A DNA stretch of 64,000 nucleotides from an uncultured Chloroflexales bacterium (GCA_937902315.1 CALGUG010000008.1:62001-126000), one strand, 5' to 3'. Numbered from the stretch's first letter, positions 26,588 to 36,036 are shown. Made by a program: numbers and translations. Notes: generated by a model not told the origin, from the sequence alone.

Positions 26588-26860
26588 GTGCCCAGACTGT
26601 TGGGGGGGATTTGGTACGTATACAGCCCATTATTTTATATCAGCCCGAGTGAGATTAGGGGTCATCTTGATCAGTTGCAGGCCTTTGATCAAACAGTACT
26701 GGAAACTCGTTTCCGAGCAAAGTGGCCTCCAAGAGACGATTCGGAAGCACAAAAACTTGAAGATTTTGTGCTTGGAACGATCTCTTTCTATCGAGACCTC
26801 GTTTCGCTCTTTCAGGTGGCTGAACAAAACAAAGAGGCGATGCTTTGGTATATTGCTTAA
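26588..26860 (+). CDS. Possible small or remnant gene, unknown
   Basis: A GTG-started frame of 90 codons reads plausibly as an amphipathic helical protein after residue 20 (SPSEIRGHLDQLQAFDQTVLETRFRAKWP... shortened), but there is no Shine-Dalgarno and no recognised family. It may be a gene remnant. The remainder of the 26234-27213 gap holds repeat B copy 6 and otherwise nothing I recognise. Confidence 0.25.
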   Translation: MPRLLGGIWYVYSPLFYISPSEIRGHLDQLQAFDQTVLETRFRAKWPPRDDSEAQKLEDFVLGTISFYRDLVSLFQVAEQNKEAMLWYIA

Positions 26861-26977
26861 CTTGATTCATGTAAGCTAAGCAAACCAAAGAGAGCTTGCG
26901 ACGTCTACTACGAATCGCTTTGCATCGTTTTGTCTTCGAGTCGTCGCTAGCGACGCACAACTAGCCCACTATTTCGA

Positions 26978-27053
26978 AGGATGGGCTGTTGATAGCCGTA
27001 GGCGGACGCGCCAAGGACCGAATGGGAGCGAGAGAACTCGCCGCCAGAGTGCT
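26978..27053 (-). repeat. Repeat B copy 6 (core 26993-27009)
   Basis: An exact reverse core with the full flanks: GATGGGCTGTTGA before and CCAAGGACCGAATGGGAG...CGCCGCCAGAG after. Confidence 0.85.
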
Positions 27054-27213
27054 GAGCTGAGCAAGCTGCTGACAGATCAACTTGCTGGTATGACGTTTGG
27101 CTGTAGGGAAAATGTTCCGATCGGGCTGCGAAAGAGCTGCAAGGATCGGCCATGAACAGACAGATCTTATGGTACCATGCCAGCAGTGAAAATTTGAACA
27201 AAGTGAGTACCCA

Positions 27214-27756
27214 ATGTCTTTTCAGAAGCGAATCCCTGCTAAATTGCAGCCTCATATTGTGTGGATCGTCGTTTTGCTGGTAGCGATCTTGGTGGGCGCA
27301 GCCTTGGTATCGGGCATCTTTTTTGCGGTGCGCTACAGCCGTACGGCCAGTCAAGCGGCCAACCCGCCTGCGAGCCAAGTCGATACGGCCTCGCAAGAGT
27401 TGGTGAATCCGCACACAGGCAGCGCAGAGACGCCCACCGACACGATCTCGCTGGGCGCTGCCAAAGCGCTGCTCGATGCGGGCACGGCGGCCTTTGTCGA
27501 TCTACGCAGCGGCGAAGAGTACACCTTGCTGCATATCAAAGATGCCTATTCGATCACCTTTATGGAGCTTGAGGATGAGCTGAGCGCCCTGCCCGAGGGC
27601 ACGACGATCATTGTTTATGGCGCGACCAGCGCGGCCAGCAGTACGGGCGCCCAGATCTTTAAAAGCTCGGGTTATCCGAATGTGGTGGCGCTCGAGGGCG
27701 GCATGGAAGAATGGATGAACGCGGGTTATCCGGTCGCCAAGGGTATCTTCCAGTAA
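27214..27756 (+). CDS. Membrane-anchored rhodanese-like protein lacking the catalytic cysteine
   Basis: The 180-residue protein has a signal anchor at residues ~15-40 and a polar linker to ~75. A rhodanese fold fills ~75-178: ISLGAAKALLDAGTAAFVDLRSGEEYTLLHIKDAYSI in two strands and a helix, and a C-terminal VVALEGGMEEWMNAGYPV, both typical. The active-site loop reads IIVYGATSAASST where active sulfurtransferases have YC, so there is no nucleophilic Cys. It is probably a binding or sensing domain outside the cytoplasm. It stands alone. Confidence 0.8.
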   Translation: MSFQKRIPAKLQPHIVWIVVLLVAILVGAALVSGIFFAVRYSRTASQAANPPASQVDTASQELVNPHTGSAETPTDTISLGAAKALLDAGTAAFVDLRSGEEYTLLHIKDAYSITFMELEDELSALPEGTTIIVYGATSAASSTGAQIFKSSGYPNVVALEGGMEEWMNAGYPVAKGIFQ

Positions 27757-27794
27757 CAGCGCTGCTCGCTGTATCTGCCCGATCGCTTCAGCGC

Positions 27795-27872
27795 GCTGGC
27801 GGTAAGGTCTTTACGCCCCATGCGGTTTTTGGCGCGTCCGCCTACGGCTACCAACATCCCGCCCATCACACA
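27795..27872 (+). repeat. Repeat B copy 7 (core 27834-27850)
   Basis: An exact core with CTGGCGGTAAGGTC upstream and CCAACATCCCGCCC downstream; 114 bases before a MITE A. Confidence 0.85.
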
Positions 27873-27963
27873 CGGGGCTAGCTGTGTGCGCCGAAAGGCC
27901 GCCCTGAAACACTACAAACCGCGCTCGTTGTAGCTTGAAAACATTGGGGCGGATCAACTGCTG

Positions 27964-28128
27964 ATACCAAAGCTGTTTGATTACTTGTTATTTGGCCTTC
28001 GGCAGAGTGGAACGTGACTCTTTTTGTTGTGTGACATTTCGCGTGACAGCGCGAAATGTCACACAACTCTTCCCCCGTTTTTGTTTTCCTGCGTTCTAAG
28101 AGCACAAGTGCTTAAACGGATCTGGTAT
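27964..28128 (+). mobile_element. MITE-like element A carrying an internal palindrome
   Basis: The left end ATACCAAAGCTGTTT (27964) and right end AAACGGATCTGGTAT (28114-28128) bound a 165-bp copy. It is about 40 bp longer than copies at 7023 and 60817 because palindrome P4 sits after GTGACTCTTTTT, where those copies have none. Confidence 0.8.
28026..28067. repeat. Palindrome P4, inside MITE A
   Basis: The 18-base arms 28026-28043 (ending TTTCGCG) and 28050-28067 are exact reverse complements around a 6-base TGACAG loop. Confidence 0.9.
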
Positions 28129-28177
28129 GATTCGTACTACAGCTACAAAAGTGGAGCCTGACAGCGAAGCTGCGGCG

Positions 28178-28561
28178 TTAACCCCAACCTAGGTTGTCGT
28201 AGCCGTCTTGTTTGCCTGCGCCACTTCCGCCCTCGCCGCCTTCCATCTCTTCTTCCAACATCTGATCGACCATATCGTTCCAGTCGTCGCCTGCATCTTC
28301 GCCTAACTCTTTGCCGAGCTTCTTGGCCCAACGAGCGATCGATTTGGGATCGTTTTCGTCGAGACCAGAGAAGGTGGCAGGGTCGGCGAGGGCGTCGATT
28401 TTGGCATCTTCCGATTTGAGGGTGACCACGCGCGAGACCGCACGTTTGACGGCGTTATTGCCGCAGCGCGGGCAGGCCAAACCGGGTGGATCGCTGAAAC
28501 CGCGTACCAGCTTTTGAAAGCGACCTTTGCATTGAGGACAGGTGTATTCGTAGATTGGCAT
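28178..28561 (-). CDS. FmdB-family zinc ribbon protein
   Basis: The 127-residue protein begins MPIYEYTCPQCKGRF and has a second CPRCG about 20 residues later, together forming the CXXC...CXXC zinc ribbon of the FmdB putative regulator family. The rest is acidic and disordered-looking with a Gly-rich end (GGEGGSGAGKQDGY). Function of the family is unclear. It is 53 bases downstream of the phosphorylase gene on the same strand and may be co-transcribed with it. Confidence 0.85.
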   Translation of the reverse strand: MPIYEYTCPQCKGRFQKLVRGFSDPPGLACPRCGNNAVKRAVSRVVTLKSEDAKIDALADPATFSGLDENDPKSIARWAKKLGKELGEDAGDDWNDMVDQMLEEEMEGGEGGSGAGKQDGYDNLGWG

Positions 28562-28613
28562 AGCTCTTCTTGGTTGTGCTCAAACGCTATCTAGCTCAGC
28601 TTGAGCAGACAAC

Positions 28614-29921
28614 TTATTCCTCCTGAATGATATCGAGGATGAGACTCGGCGGCTGAATGGCCTCGTCTCCGATCGTATAGGCGTCTTGCAGGCGTTTGAT
28701 GACCCGGTCGGCGTCGGCTTGGCTGGCTGCATGCAGGTGCATCAGCGGATCGCCTTGCTTGACCTTGTGACCAACCTTGGCTTGCAGAATCAAGCCGACT
28801 CGTGGGTCGATCGAGTCTTCTTTGCGCAGGCGTCCACCGCCCAAGCTGTTGAGGCAGTGGCCTAATTCTTGGCCTTCGATGGCATTGACATAACCGCTGC
28901 GAGGAGCAGGGACGGGCACGATCACGGGCGCTTCGGGCAGGGCATCTTGTTCGAGCAGGCTGACATCGCCGCCCTGATTTCGGATCATCTGGGCGAACTT
29001 CTCCCAAGCCTTGCCGCTGGCGAGCGCCTCTTGCAGGGTGGCGCGAGCGACCTGCTGATCGTCGGTGCGCCCGGCCAGAATGAGCAGTTGGGCGCCCAGC
29101 GTGATACAGAGCTCGACCAGATCGCGCGGGCCTGCGCCGCGTAATGCTGCGACCGCTTCGCGCACTTCAAGCGTATTGCCGACCGCGTAGCCCAAAGGTT
29201 GGGCCATGGTGCTGATGACGGCAGCCACCTTGCGCCCGTTGCGCTGGCCAATGCCGACCATAGTGCGGGCCAGTTCGCGCGCCTCATCGAGGGTGCGCAT
29301 AAAGGCGCCTTCGCCGCACTTCACGTCGAGCACGATACAGTCTGCTCCGGCGGCCAGCTTTTTGCTCATAATGCTAGCGGCGATCAGCGGAATGCTTTCG
29401 ACGGTAGCGGTTACATCGCGCAGGGCGTAGAGTTTTTTATCGGCGGGGGCCAGCACGCCGGTTTGGGCTGCGACCACAAGGCCGATTTCGCGCACCGAAC
29501 GGCGGAACTCTTGGTTGTCGAGTTCGAGCCGCATGCCGGGGATGCTTTCGAGCTTGTCGATTGTGCCGCCGCTGAAGCCCAAGCCGCGCCCGCTCATTTT
29601 GGCGACCGGCAGGCCGACCGAAGCGACCATGGGGGCGAGCAGCATGGTGGTTTTGTCGCCTATGCCGCCCGTCGAGTGCTTGTCGACCGTCAGGGGTGCG
29701 ATGTCGTGCAGGTCGAGCATATCGCCGCTCTCGGCCATGGCCATGGTCAGATCGGCGATCTCTCGCCCGTCCATACCGCGCAGAAAGACGGCCATAGCCC
29801 AAGCCGCCATGTGGTAATCTGCAACGCTGCCATCGGTATAGCCGCGAATCAACCAGCGAATCTCTTCGGTTGAGAGACTGCCGCCGTCGCGCTTTTTGGC
29901 AATTAAATCAACAATTCGCAT
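28614..29921 (-). CDS. pdp: Pyrimidine-nucleoside / thymidine phosphorylase
   Basis: The enzyme (435 residues from the ATG at 29921) splits uridine or thymidine with phosphate to the base and (deoxy)ribose 1-phosphate. It carries the family signature KMSGRGLGFSGGTIDKLESIPG (given here in part), the phosphate-binding DKHSTGGIGDKTT, a helical N-domain and a C-terminal beta domain. The longer track start is a GTG two codons earlier, but GAGG just upstream favours the ATG. The name pdp versus deoA cannot be decided from sequence. Confidence 0.92.
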   Translation of the reverse strand: MRIVDLIAKKRDGGSLSTEEIRWLIRGYTDGSVADYHMAAWAMAVFLRGMDGREIADLTMAMAESGDMLDLHDIAPLTVDKHSTGGIGDKTTMLLAPMVASVGLPVAKMSGRGLGFSGGTIDKLESIPGMRLELDNQEFRRSVREIGLVVAAQTGVLAPADKKLYALRDVTATVESIPLIAASIMSKKLAAGADCIVLDVKCGEGAFMRTLDEARELARTMVGIGQRNGRKVAAVISTMAQPLGYAVGNTLEVREAVAALRGAGPRDLVELCITLGAQLLILAGRTDDQQVARATLQEALASGKAWEKFAQMIRNQGGDVSLLEQDALPEAPVIVPVPAPRSGYVNAIEGQELGHCLNSLGGGRLRKEDSIDPRVGLILQAKVGHKVKQGDPLMHLHAASQADADRVIKRLQDAYTIGDEAIQPPSLILDIIQEE

Positions 29922-30045
29922 ATCCACCTCATTGTGATAAGAACGGATCTACCTCTTGAATAAAGTTTGAAAACAGCTTGAGCAATCGTCTACAACGCTG
30001 CTCAAGCTGCTGTTTCCGCTGGATCAGACTAAATATCGCTTTGTT

Positions 30046-31704
30046 TTATTCTGATTCGCGCAGTGCTTTGGCTGCTTTAGGAAGTTTGGGCAGCAAATCG
30101 CTTGCCAATGCACCCATATCGCCGAATTCTTCGCGTACCAATGCGCCAGCTGCGCCGTGCAGATAAACACCCAAGACGGCGGCATCGAAGGGCGCAAGTT
30201 TTTGTGCCAAGAGACCGACGATGGTGCCTGCCAGCACATCGCCCGTGCCAGCGGTCGCCAAAGCCGGGTTGCCCTGTTTGTGCACCACAACGCGCCCATC
30301 TGGCCCAGCGATCACGGTGGTCGATCCCTTCAAAACCACAATCTGGCCCCAACGTTTGGCGCTGTCGCGCGCCAAAGCGACCTGATCGCTGCTCAGCTCT
30401 TCGCTCTTGAGCAGGCGGCGCATCTCGCCCGGGTGGGGTGTGAGAATGGCGCGCCCTTCGGGCAGGTGCTCGTGCCAGTTTTCGATTTCGGCCAAAATAT
30501 TGAGACCATCGGCGTCGATCACAAGCGGTGGCAGTTCGGGCCGTGCGGTGCTGGCTAGAGCGCTACTCTCTTCGTCCGAGCCGAGACGGAAGCCGACTCG
30601 ACTACGTTTTTTGCTGTTCGGCTCTAAACCGAGCAGGCGTTTGAAGAAGAGCGCGGTTGGTTCTTCATGGCCCAAGCCCGGCCCGATCAACAGGCTGGTG
30701 TAGCCTTTCAGATCTTCGAGCAATTTTTCGGCTGCCGACTCGCCCAAGGTACCAAGATCGGCTTCGGGCAGCGGCAGGAGCGTGATCTCAGGAATGCGTG
30801 CGGCCCCAATCAAAGAGCGTCCGGTGGCGAGCGTAACCAGGCCTGCTCCGGCACGGGCGGCAGCGGCGCTGGCTAAGCTGGCAGCGCCCGGATAGTGCAA
30901 AGAGCCAGCTACGACTAAGGCTTTGCCGAATGTGCCTTTGTGGGAATCTTCGGGCCGCGCAGGGAGCAGCTTGCGGGCCAACTCAGTTGTAAGCGTTTCG
31001 CTCATGACAGCCTCCAGTTGCGCAGGTGGCACGCCAATTTCGGCCAGTGCCAGGTCCCCCGCATAATCTGTTCCTGGATAGAAAAAAAGTCCCTGTTTGA
31101 ATGCACCAGTTGCGACGGTAAGATCAGCCCGAAGAGCGCTGCCCAAGACTTGCCCCGTATCGGAGTTGATACCGGTTGGAACGTCGATACTTACGATCAG
31201 TGGTTGCGGCAGCGAGTTGGGCTTCTGGGCGGGCCTGCGCTCTGCACGAACCGTGTTGACGCAAGCGATGATCTCGGCCAGTTCGCCCGTCACCAAACGG
31301 GTGGTTCCCATGCCGAGCAGGCCGTCAACCACGAGCGTGGCTTGGCTGAGCAATTGGTGTAGTTGTGAATAGTTACTATCGTGGTTCAGGAAGATGGTTG
31401 GAATCGCGCGTTTACGGCAGCGTTCCCAATTCAGGTCTTTTTGATCCTGATTGCGTCGCCAGATGTAGAGCGTCACTTCGATGCCTACATCGTGGAGATG
31501 GCGCGCTACCACCAGAGCGTCTCCGCCGTTGTTGCCCGGCCCCACCAACACGAGAGCACGTTTGTCTGGCCCCGGACCGATCAGGCGCAATACCTCTTGG
31601 GCTACACCCCAGCCTGCTTGTTCCATCAGGCCGGGCCAAGTCGCGCCGGCGGCGACGGTAGCCTCTTCCAGTTGACGCATCTGTTGAGTTGTTACTATTC
31701 GCAT
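30046..31704 (-). CDS. nnr: Bifunctional NAD(P)HX epimerase / ADP-dependent NAD(P)HX dehydratase
   Basis: The 552-residue repair enzyme corrects hydrated NADH and NADPH. The N-terminal epimerase domain (~1-225) has GPGNNGGDALVVARHL and the VDGLLGMGTTR and SIDVPTGINSDTG motifs; the C-terminal ribokinase-fold dehydratase (~240-550) has KGTFGKALVVAGSLHYPGAA, LTPHPGEMRRLL and GNPALATAGTGDVLAGTI. AAAGGG precedes the start. It lies 125 bases upstream of the phosphorylase on the same strand. Confidence 0.94.
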   Translation of the reverse strand: MRIVTTQQMRQLEEATVAAGATWPGLMEQAGWGVAQEVLRLIGPGPDKRALVLVGPGNNGGDALVVARHLHDVGIEVTLYIWRRNQDQKDLNWERCRKRAIPTIFLNHDSNYSQLHQLLSQATLVVDGLLGMGTTRLVTGELAEIIACVNTVRAERRPAQKPNSLPQPLIVSIDVPTGINSDTGQVLGSALRADLTVATGAFKQGLFFYPGTDYAGDLALAEIGVPPAQLEAVMSETLTTELARKLLPARPEDSHKGTFGKALVVAGSLHYPGAASLASAAAARAGAGLVTLATGRSLIGAARIPEITLLPLPEADLGTLGESAAEKLLEDLKGYTSLLIGPGLGHEEPTALFFKRLLGLEPNSKKRSRVGFRLGSDEESSALASTARPELPPLVIDADGLNILAEIENWHEHLPEGRAILTPHPGEMRRLLKSEELSSDQVALARDSAKRWGQIVVLKGSTTVIAGPDGRVVVHKQGNPALATAGTGDVLAGTIVGLLAQKLAPFDAAVLGVYLHGAAGALVREEFGDMGALASDLLPKLPKAAKALRESE

Positions 31705-31870
31705 AGAACCCTTTCTGTGCGTACTTCGATATTGTACCGCAGACAGCCAAAAAGTTGAAATAGTCGTGCAAAATCGCTCGTTATGATCACTTTCTCTGGT
31801 TTGAAGCGATATCGTTGGCTGCCCAGTCCATACTCTTCTAGTGATGCTAGATCCGATCGATCACTGAATG

Positions 31871-31968
31871 TTTTGGCCTTCGGCAGAGCGAGACTATCTC
31901 ATTTCACTTTCCTCGTTTTTCATTTTCCTGTGTTGCAAACGTACGTATCTTGAAGTGGATTCCCTAAG
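31871..31968 (+). mobile_element. MITE A fragment (interior and degraded right end)
   Basis: TTTGGCCTTCGGCAGAGCG followed by a stretch resembling the A interior and AAGTGGATTCCC at the right; the left end is missing. The 31705-32409 gap also has a 16-base perfect palindrome CCTGAAAGCTTTCAGG at 32120-32135 and otherwise nothing recognised. Confidence 0.5.
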
Positions 31969-32409
31969 ACTGAAACGGAAACGATTCTGTTTAAAAGGCG
32001 CGCTTATGCGCTGTTTGCTAGGGCGGCTGCATGATGGTAGAGTATCACTGTCAAAATAGTGATGCCTGAAATAGCTCTTCGTTATTCATATTAGCACGCG
32101 TAATAAGCCAAAACGGCTGCCTGAAAGCTTTCAGGAATCGCCCCTAACGCAGAAAGCTTGTGCCTTGCATCATTGACGCGCGCCTTTTACGCAGTCGGAT
32201 GCTTGTTTTGCTTAGGGGTGTCTTTGTGTGGTGTGCTCTACGAACAACGATCAAGCGATATAACAGTGTAAAGTGATCACTTTTTTGCTCTTACCCTAGG
32301 TCTCTTGTCATTAGTGTGCCCTGAGCGCTGCTGTGAGGCAGCTGTTTAGTGTGCTTAAGGGCTTGGCAGAGCCTACCATTCGAATCGACCGATCAACAAG
32401 GAGCAATTT

Positions 32410-33669
32410 GTGGGAGTCTTACTGGCGCGTCTTCGTGCTACGTTCAGTCAAATAACGCCAGAAGTATGGCGTGTGCTAGTTCATAGTATGGTGTTCGGTT
32501 TGGCGATCAGTATTGCCGAACTATTGCTCAATTTCTATTTGGCGAGTATGGGCTATGGCACCGATGTGGCAGGCTACCTGACAACGATTTATCGTGTGGC
32601 TGGTGTGGTCTGCGGTTTGCCAATGGGTATGCTGATCGACCGCTGGGGGCCGCGGCGGGCGATTTTGATGGGTGCGATCGCCTTTGCGAGCGCTTGGCTA
32701 CTTCAACTGATGGTATCTTCGTTCTGGGCCTTGGCGATCTCGCAATTTTTAATCGGCATCTGTTACACCATGGTGATCACGGCGGTTACGCCGCTGTTGG
32801 CGAGCGTTACCTCGTTTGAACAGCGCCCGGCTGTGTTGGGCTTCAACGCCGCCTCGACCTTGGTGGTCGGTGTAATGGGTAATCTATTTGGTGGCTCGTT
32901 GCCAAGCATCGCTGCCAGCATTGTGGGCGGTGATCCACAAGGCACACTCGCCTATCGTTTGGCTTTAGGCAGCGTGGTCGCCTTGGGTCTGGTCGCCGCA
33001 GTGCCGATCTGGATGTTGCGCGGGGTAAAATCGAGCAACGATCGGGTGATCGCGCCCGATCAAGTCGATATGCAGCCCAACCTGCCTTGGTCACGATTGA
33101 TCCGTTTCGCCCTACCCTATATGTTTATGGGCGCGGCAGGTGGCGCGATCATCCCCTTCCAAAATCTGTTTTTGCGCGAGGTCTTCGGCCTAGGAGACGC
33201 GGCGGTTGGACTTGTGTTGGGCGTGAACTCGCTGCTGATGGGGATCGGCGCGTTGACGGGTGCGCCCTTGAGTAAACGCGTTGGGGCCAAACGCCTTTCC
33301 ATTTTGACTCGTTTTGCAGCTGCACCGGTGATGCTGTTGATGTTTCTGCCTTGGCTGGTGCCCGCCTCGATCGGACTTTGTCTGCGCGGCTTCTTTATTT
33401 CAATCAGTTACCCGCTGAGCGATGCTTTGACCATGCAATACACTCCTACACGCCAGCGTGGTGTTGGCATGAGCTTGGTGAACGCTTTATGGTCGCTGGG
33501 TTGGGCTGGTGCCGCCGCTCTGGCAGGGAGAATCCAGATCGCTTGGGGCTTTGCGCCTTTGCTGTGCGCCTCGATCTTCTTTTATGCCGTCTCGTCGTAT
33601 TTGATGCTCTATGCCTTCGATAATAAGTTTCAAGCTGCCCAAGCGAGCCTCTCAGAGCAGTTGAGTTAG
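32410..33669 (+). CDS. Major facilitator superfamily transporter
   Basis: The 419-residue membrane protein has about 12 hydrophobic segments and the MFS loop motif between helices 2 and 3 (GMLIDRWGPRRAILMG). The equivalent loop in the second half reads GAPLSKRVGAKRLSIL. Substrate is unknown. The start is GTG, supported by AAGGAG. It stands alone upstream of the peptide/D-amino-acid block. Confidence 0.85.
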   Translation: MGVLLARLRATFSQITPEVWRVLVHSMVFGLAISIAELLLNFYLASMGYGTDVAGYLTTIYRVAGVVCGLPMGMLIDRWGPRRAILMGAIAFASAWLLQLMVSSFWALAISQFLIGICYTMVITAVTPLLASVTSFEQRPAVLGFNAASTLVVGVMGNLFGGSLPSIAASIVGGDPQGTLAYRLALGSVVALGLVAAVPIWMLRGVKSSNDRVIAPDQVDMQPNLPWSRLIRFALPYMFMGAAGGAIIPFQNLFLREVFGLGDAAVGLVLGVNSLLMGIGALTGAPLSKRVGAKRLSILTRFAAAPVMLLMFLPWLVPASIGLCLRGFFISISYPLSDALTMQYTPTRQRGVGMSLVNALWSLGWAGAAALAGRIQIAWGFAPLLCASIFFYAVSSYLMLYAFDNKFQAAQASLSEQLS

Positions 33670-33777
33670 CTGATAGGCCTTGTTCGATTGGGCGTTTCTT
33701 TGAATAGATCGATGAAAGTTCGCTCTTTGCTCGACAGATGAACTGCGACAGAGCGGAGCTCCCCTATGTACAGTGTG

Positions 33778-33945
33778 ATACCAGATCCGGTTGATTAAGC
33801 TCATACCGCTCTATTCTTTGGCAGAATAGAACGCGACTATGTTTGAGAGACTTCGCACGACAGCGCGAAGTCTCTCAACTCTTTCTGCTATTTTTTCCGC
33901 TTTCTCAGGTTGCGAGCGTGCAAGTCTTTAAGCAGCTTTAGGTTG
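33778..33945 (+). mobile_element. MITE-like element A with internal palindrome, degraded right end
   Basis: The left end ATACCAGATCCGGTTGATT is clear, the interior is diverged (TTGGCAGAATAGAACGCGACT), and the right end AAGTCTTTAAGCAGCTTTAGG no longer matches well. A P palindrome is inserted at the same relative place as in the 27964 copy. Confidence 0.65.
33843..33878. repeat. Palindrome P5, inside MITE A
   Basis: TTGAGAGACTTCGC (33843-33856) and GCGAAGTCTCTCAA (33865-33878) pair exactly. Confidence 0.9.
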
Positions 33946-33970
33946 AGATCTCGTGCAACAACGAGATCTC
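33945..33970. repeat. Palindrome P6
   Basis: GAGATCTCGT (33945-33954) pairs with ACGAGATCTC (33961-33970); directly after the MITE A copy. It is a weaker member because its inner stem differs (TCGT). Confidence 0.6.
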
Positions 33971-34057
33971 GCTTTTGTGCCGCTGTCTCGTTCGAGAGCA
34001 GTTGAAGGATCTTAGTCGAAGCTGGGCTGTTGTGGGGAGGAAGACGACCCTGCTTGG

Positions 34058-34132
34058 AAGGGCGAGTTGTTGATAGCCGTAGGCGGACGCGCCAAGGAAC
34101 GAATGGAAGGTAGAGACGTCCACGCCAGAGGA
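34058..34132 (-). repeat. Repeat B copy 8 (core 34074-34090)
   Basis: An exact reverse core followed by CCAAGGAACGAATGGAAG and CCACGCCAGAG. The remaining 34133-34310 is AT-rich with nothing recognised. Confidence 0.85.
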
Positions 34133-34314
34133 ATGCGTTTTAACAAACCTTTGTTAATTTGGGTATCAAATAAGTTTCTTGTTTTATTAGGCACTATATC
34201 CAATAAAAAATACGGAAAATCGGATGAATGAATACAAGTTGGCCTGAAATATAGAAAAATAATCATTCCAAATAAGGGTAACAAGTAGAAATAATAGCTT
34301 TTTTCTATATGCTA

Positions 34315-34382
34315 TTGACTTTTATGGAATGGCATGATACTGTAGTGTCAGTCCCAACTGACACGTTAAATACCACTGACAC
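34315..34382 (+). promoter_or_regulatory. Promoter region with palindromic operator upstream of the ArsR-type gene
   Basis: TTGACT (34315-34320) and GATACT (34336-34341) give a promoter with a short 15-base spacer. Directly after it GTGTCAGT (34345-34352) and ACTGACAC (34357-34364) form a perfect palindrome, and a third half-site ACTGACAC lies at 34375-34382. The site covers the expected transcription start, a layout typical of autorepression by ArsR-type regulators. Confidence 0.65.
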
Positions 34383-34405
34383 GGCTTTAAGAAAGCATTT
34401 TTTCT

Positions 34406-35050
34406 ATGCGCGACGTGTATTATTACGAGACGATCGAGCAAGTACAGGCAATCGCTGAACCAACACGCTGGCGCATTTTAGACTTGCTAGTGCGTAATGC
34501 TATGACGGGCGCCCAGATCGCACGGGCATTGGGCATACCGCGTACACGAGCACACTACCATTTGAAGGTATTGGAACGGCTTGGTTTAGTAGAGCTTACG
34601 AACGAGCAGATCAATCAGGGGATTGTTGAAAAATATTATCGGGCTATCGCCAAGGTCTTGCTTACCGATAAATTGATCGATCGGAAAGCTTTCGAGGATA
34701 ACGGCGCTGATACTGCTCAAACCAGTCAGACGATCGCTCAATTGATGTTGGCGATTATGGAGCTGGCGCGCATCGATATTATGCATCTGGGTGGCGGGCA
34801 CGCCCTCGCGCGTTATGGCTTTCAGCGCCAAGATAATTGGTTCTTAACAAGTGAACAAGCTGATGCTCTTGCGCTTGAGTTACGTGCGCTGGCCGAAAAA
34901 TATGCGACCTACGATCAAGAAAATCGCTCAGCGGCGCAGGACGGCTCGTTTGTTCATATTCGGCATACATGGCTGTTAACGCCCGTAGCACCTTTCTCAT
35001 TCGATGGAGGCTCTGAGGCTAGCGGAGAAGCTGACTCAGAGCAGAGTTAG
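34406..35050 (+). CDS. ArsR-type winged helix transcriptional regulator
   Basis: The 214-residue protein has an ArsR-like DNA-binding domain at ~10-85 (AIAEPTRWRILDLLVRNAMTGAQIARALGIPRTRAHYHLKVLERLGLVEL). A longer C-terminal region (~95-190) without the metal-binding Cys cluster of ArsR/SmtB suggests a different ligand. It lies directly upstream of the serine hydrolase and peptide transport genes; that it controls them is an inference. A perfect palindromic operator overlaps its promoter. Confidence 0.85.
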   Translation: MRDVYYYETIEQVQAIAEPTRWRILDLLVRNAMTGAQIARALGIPRTRAHYHLKVLERLGLVELTNEQINQGIVEKYYRAIAKVLLTDKLIDRKAFEDNGADTAQTSQTIAQLMLAIMELARIDIMHLGGGHALARYGFQRQDNWFLTSEQADALALELRALAEKYATYDQENRSAAQDGSFVHIRHTWLLTPVAPFSFDGGSEASGEADSEQS

Positions 35051-35136
35051 GCGTCAGGGTCTAGCAGCGAGACATGGTCTGATTCTTCCCTTCCCTCATT
35101 CTAGGTACAGGTGTTTCATAACGAAAGGTCGAAGCC

Positions 35137-36036
35137 ATGTCGCTTCAAGAACGCATTCAAAGCGTAATCGACGCTTCTGGAGCACAGTTTGCGGTCGCCT
35201 TAAAGCACCTCGAATCGGGTCAAGAGGTGATGATCGATGCCGATTCTTACTATCCCATGGCGAGTGTCGTTAAGATCCCCATCTTGGTAGAGTGTTTCTA
35301 CCGCATTCAGGCGGGGGAATTCAGCCTACACGATCGCTGGCCGCTCAAGACCGAAGATAAGAATCTGCCCAGCGGTGTATTGGTCTTCTTTGAAGATGGC
35401 CTGATGCCGACCGTGCTCGACTTGATGACCTTGATGAACATCATCAGCGACAATACGGCGACCGATATTTTGCTCAAACGGCTGGGCAAAGCGGCTGTCG
35501 AGGCCCGCATGCGCGAACTGGGCTTGGAGCATATCCAGATTAAGCTGACTATTCGCGAACTGTTCGAAGATCTGCTTGGCAACGCAGACCCGACCCAAGA
35601 TCTGTACGAGCTGAGCAAAAAAGAAGAGAGCCGCGGCCCGAAACGTGGCAAGCTTGTCTACCTCAATACTCCCGAAAATAACGTCAGCACAGCGCGCGAT
35701 ATGACCCGCTTGCTAGAACTGATCTTTAACGATAAGGTCGCCGATAGCAAGGGCGTGCTCGACGTGCTCTTACAACAGCAACTCAACGATCGACTGCCGC
35801 GCTTTTTGCCCGCTGGCACGCGTATCGCACACAAAACTGGCACCCTTTCAGGCATTCGGAATAACGCTGGCATCATTTACGTCAACGACCATTCGCATGT
35901 GGCAGTGACCGTCTATTGTCGTTGGGACGACGCAGCCGTATGGGACGACGCGCGCGCTGCTCGCCAACGCATGCACGAGATCGATACAGCCTTTGGCGAG
36001 ATCGGTCTGTTGGCTTATGAAGCATTTCAATCGTAG
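35137..36036 (+). CDS. Class A beta-lactamase-like serine hydrolase without signal peptide
   Basis: The 299-residue protein carries the penicillin-recognising motifs SVVK (in MASVVKIP), SDN (IISDNTATDIL) and HKTGT. It has no leader, so it should act in the cytoplasm, unusual for beta-lactamases. A cytoplasmic D,D-peptidase or D-aminopeptidase-like role on imported peptides would fit the following ABC transporter and D-amino-acid genes, but this is an inference. It begins 86 bases after the regulator gene, after GAAAGGTCG. Confidence 0.8.
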   Translation: MSLQERIQSVIDASGAQFAVALKHLESGQEVMIDADSYYPMASVVKIPILVECFYRIQAGEFSLHDRWPLKTEDKNLPSGVLVFFEDGLMPTVLDLMTLMNIISDNTATDILLKRLGKAAVEARMRELGLEHIQIKLTIRELFEDLLGNADPTQDLYELSKKEESRGPKRGKLVYLNTPENNVSTARDMTRLLELIFNDKVADSKGVLDVLLQQQLNDRLPRFLPAGTRIAHKTGTLSGIRNNAGIIYVNDHSHVAVTVYCRWDDAAVWDDARAARQRMHEIDTAFGEIGLLAYEAFQS

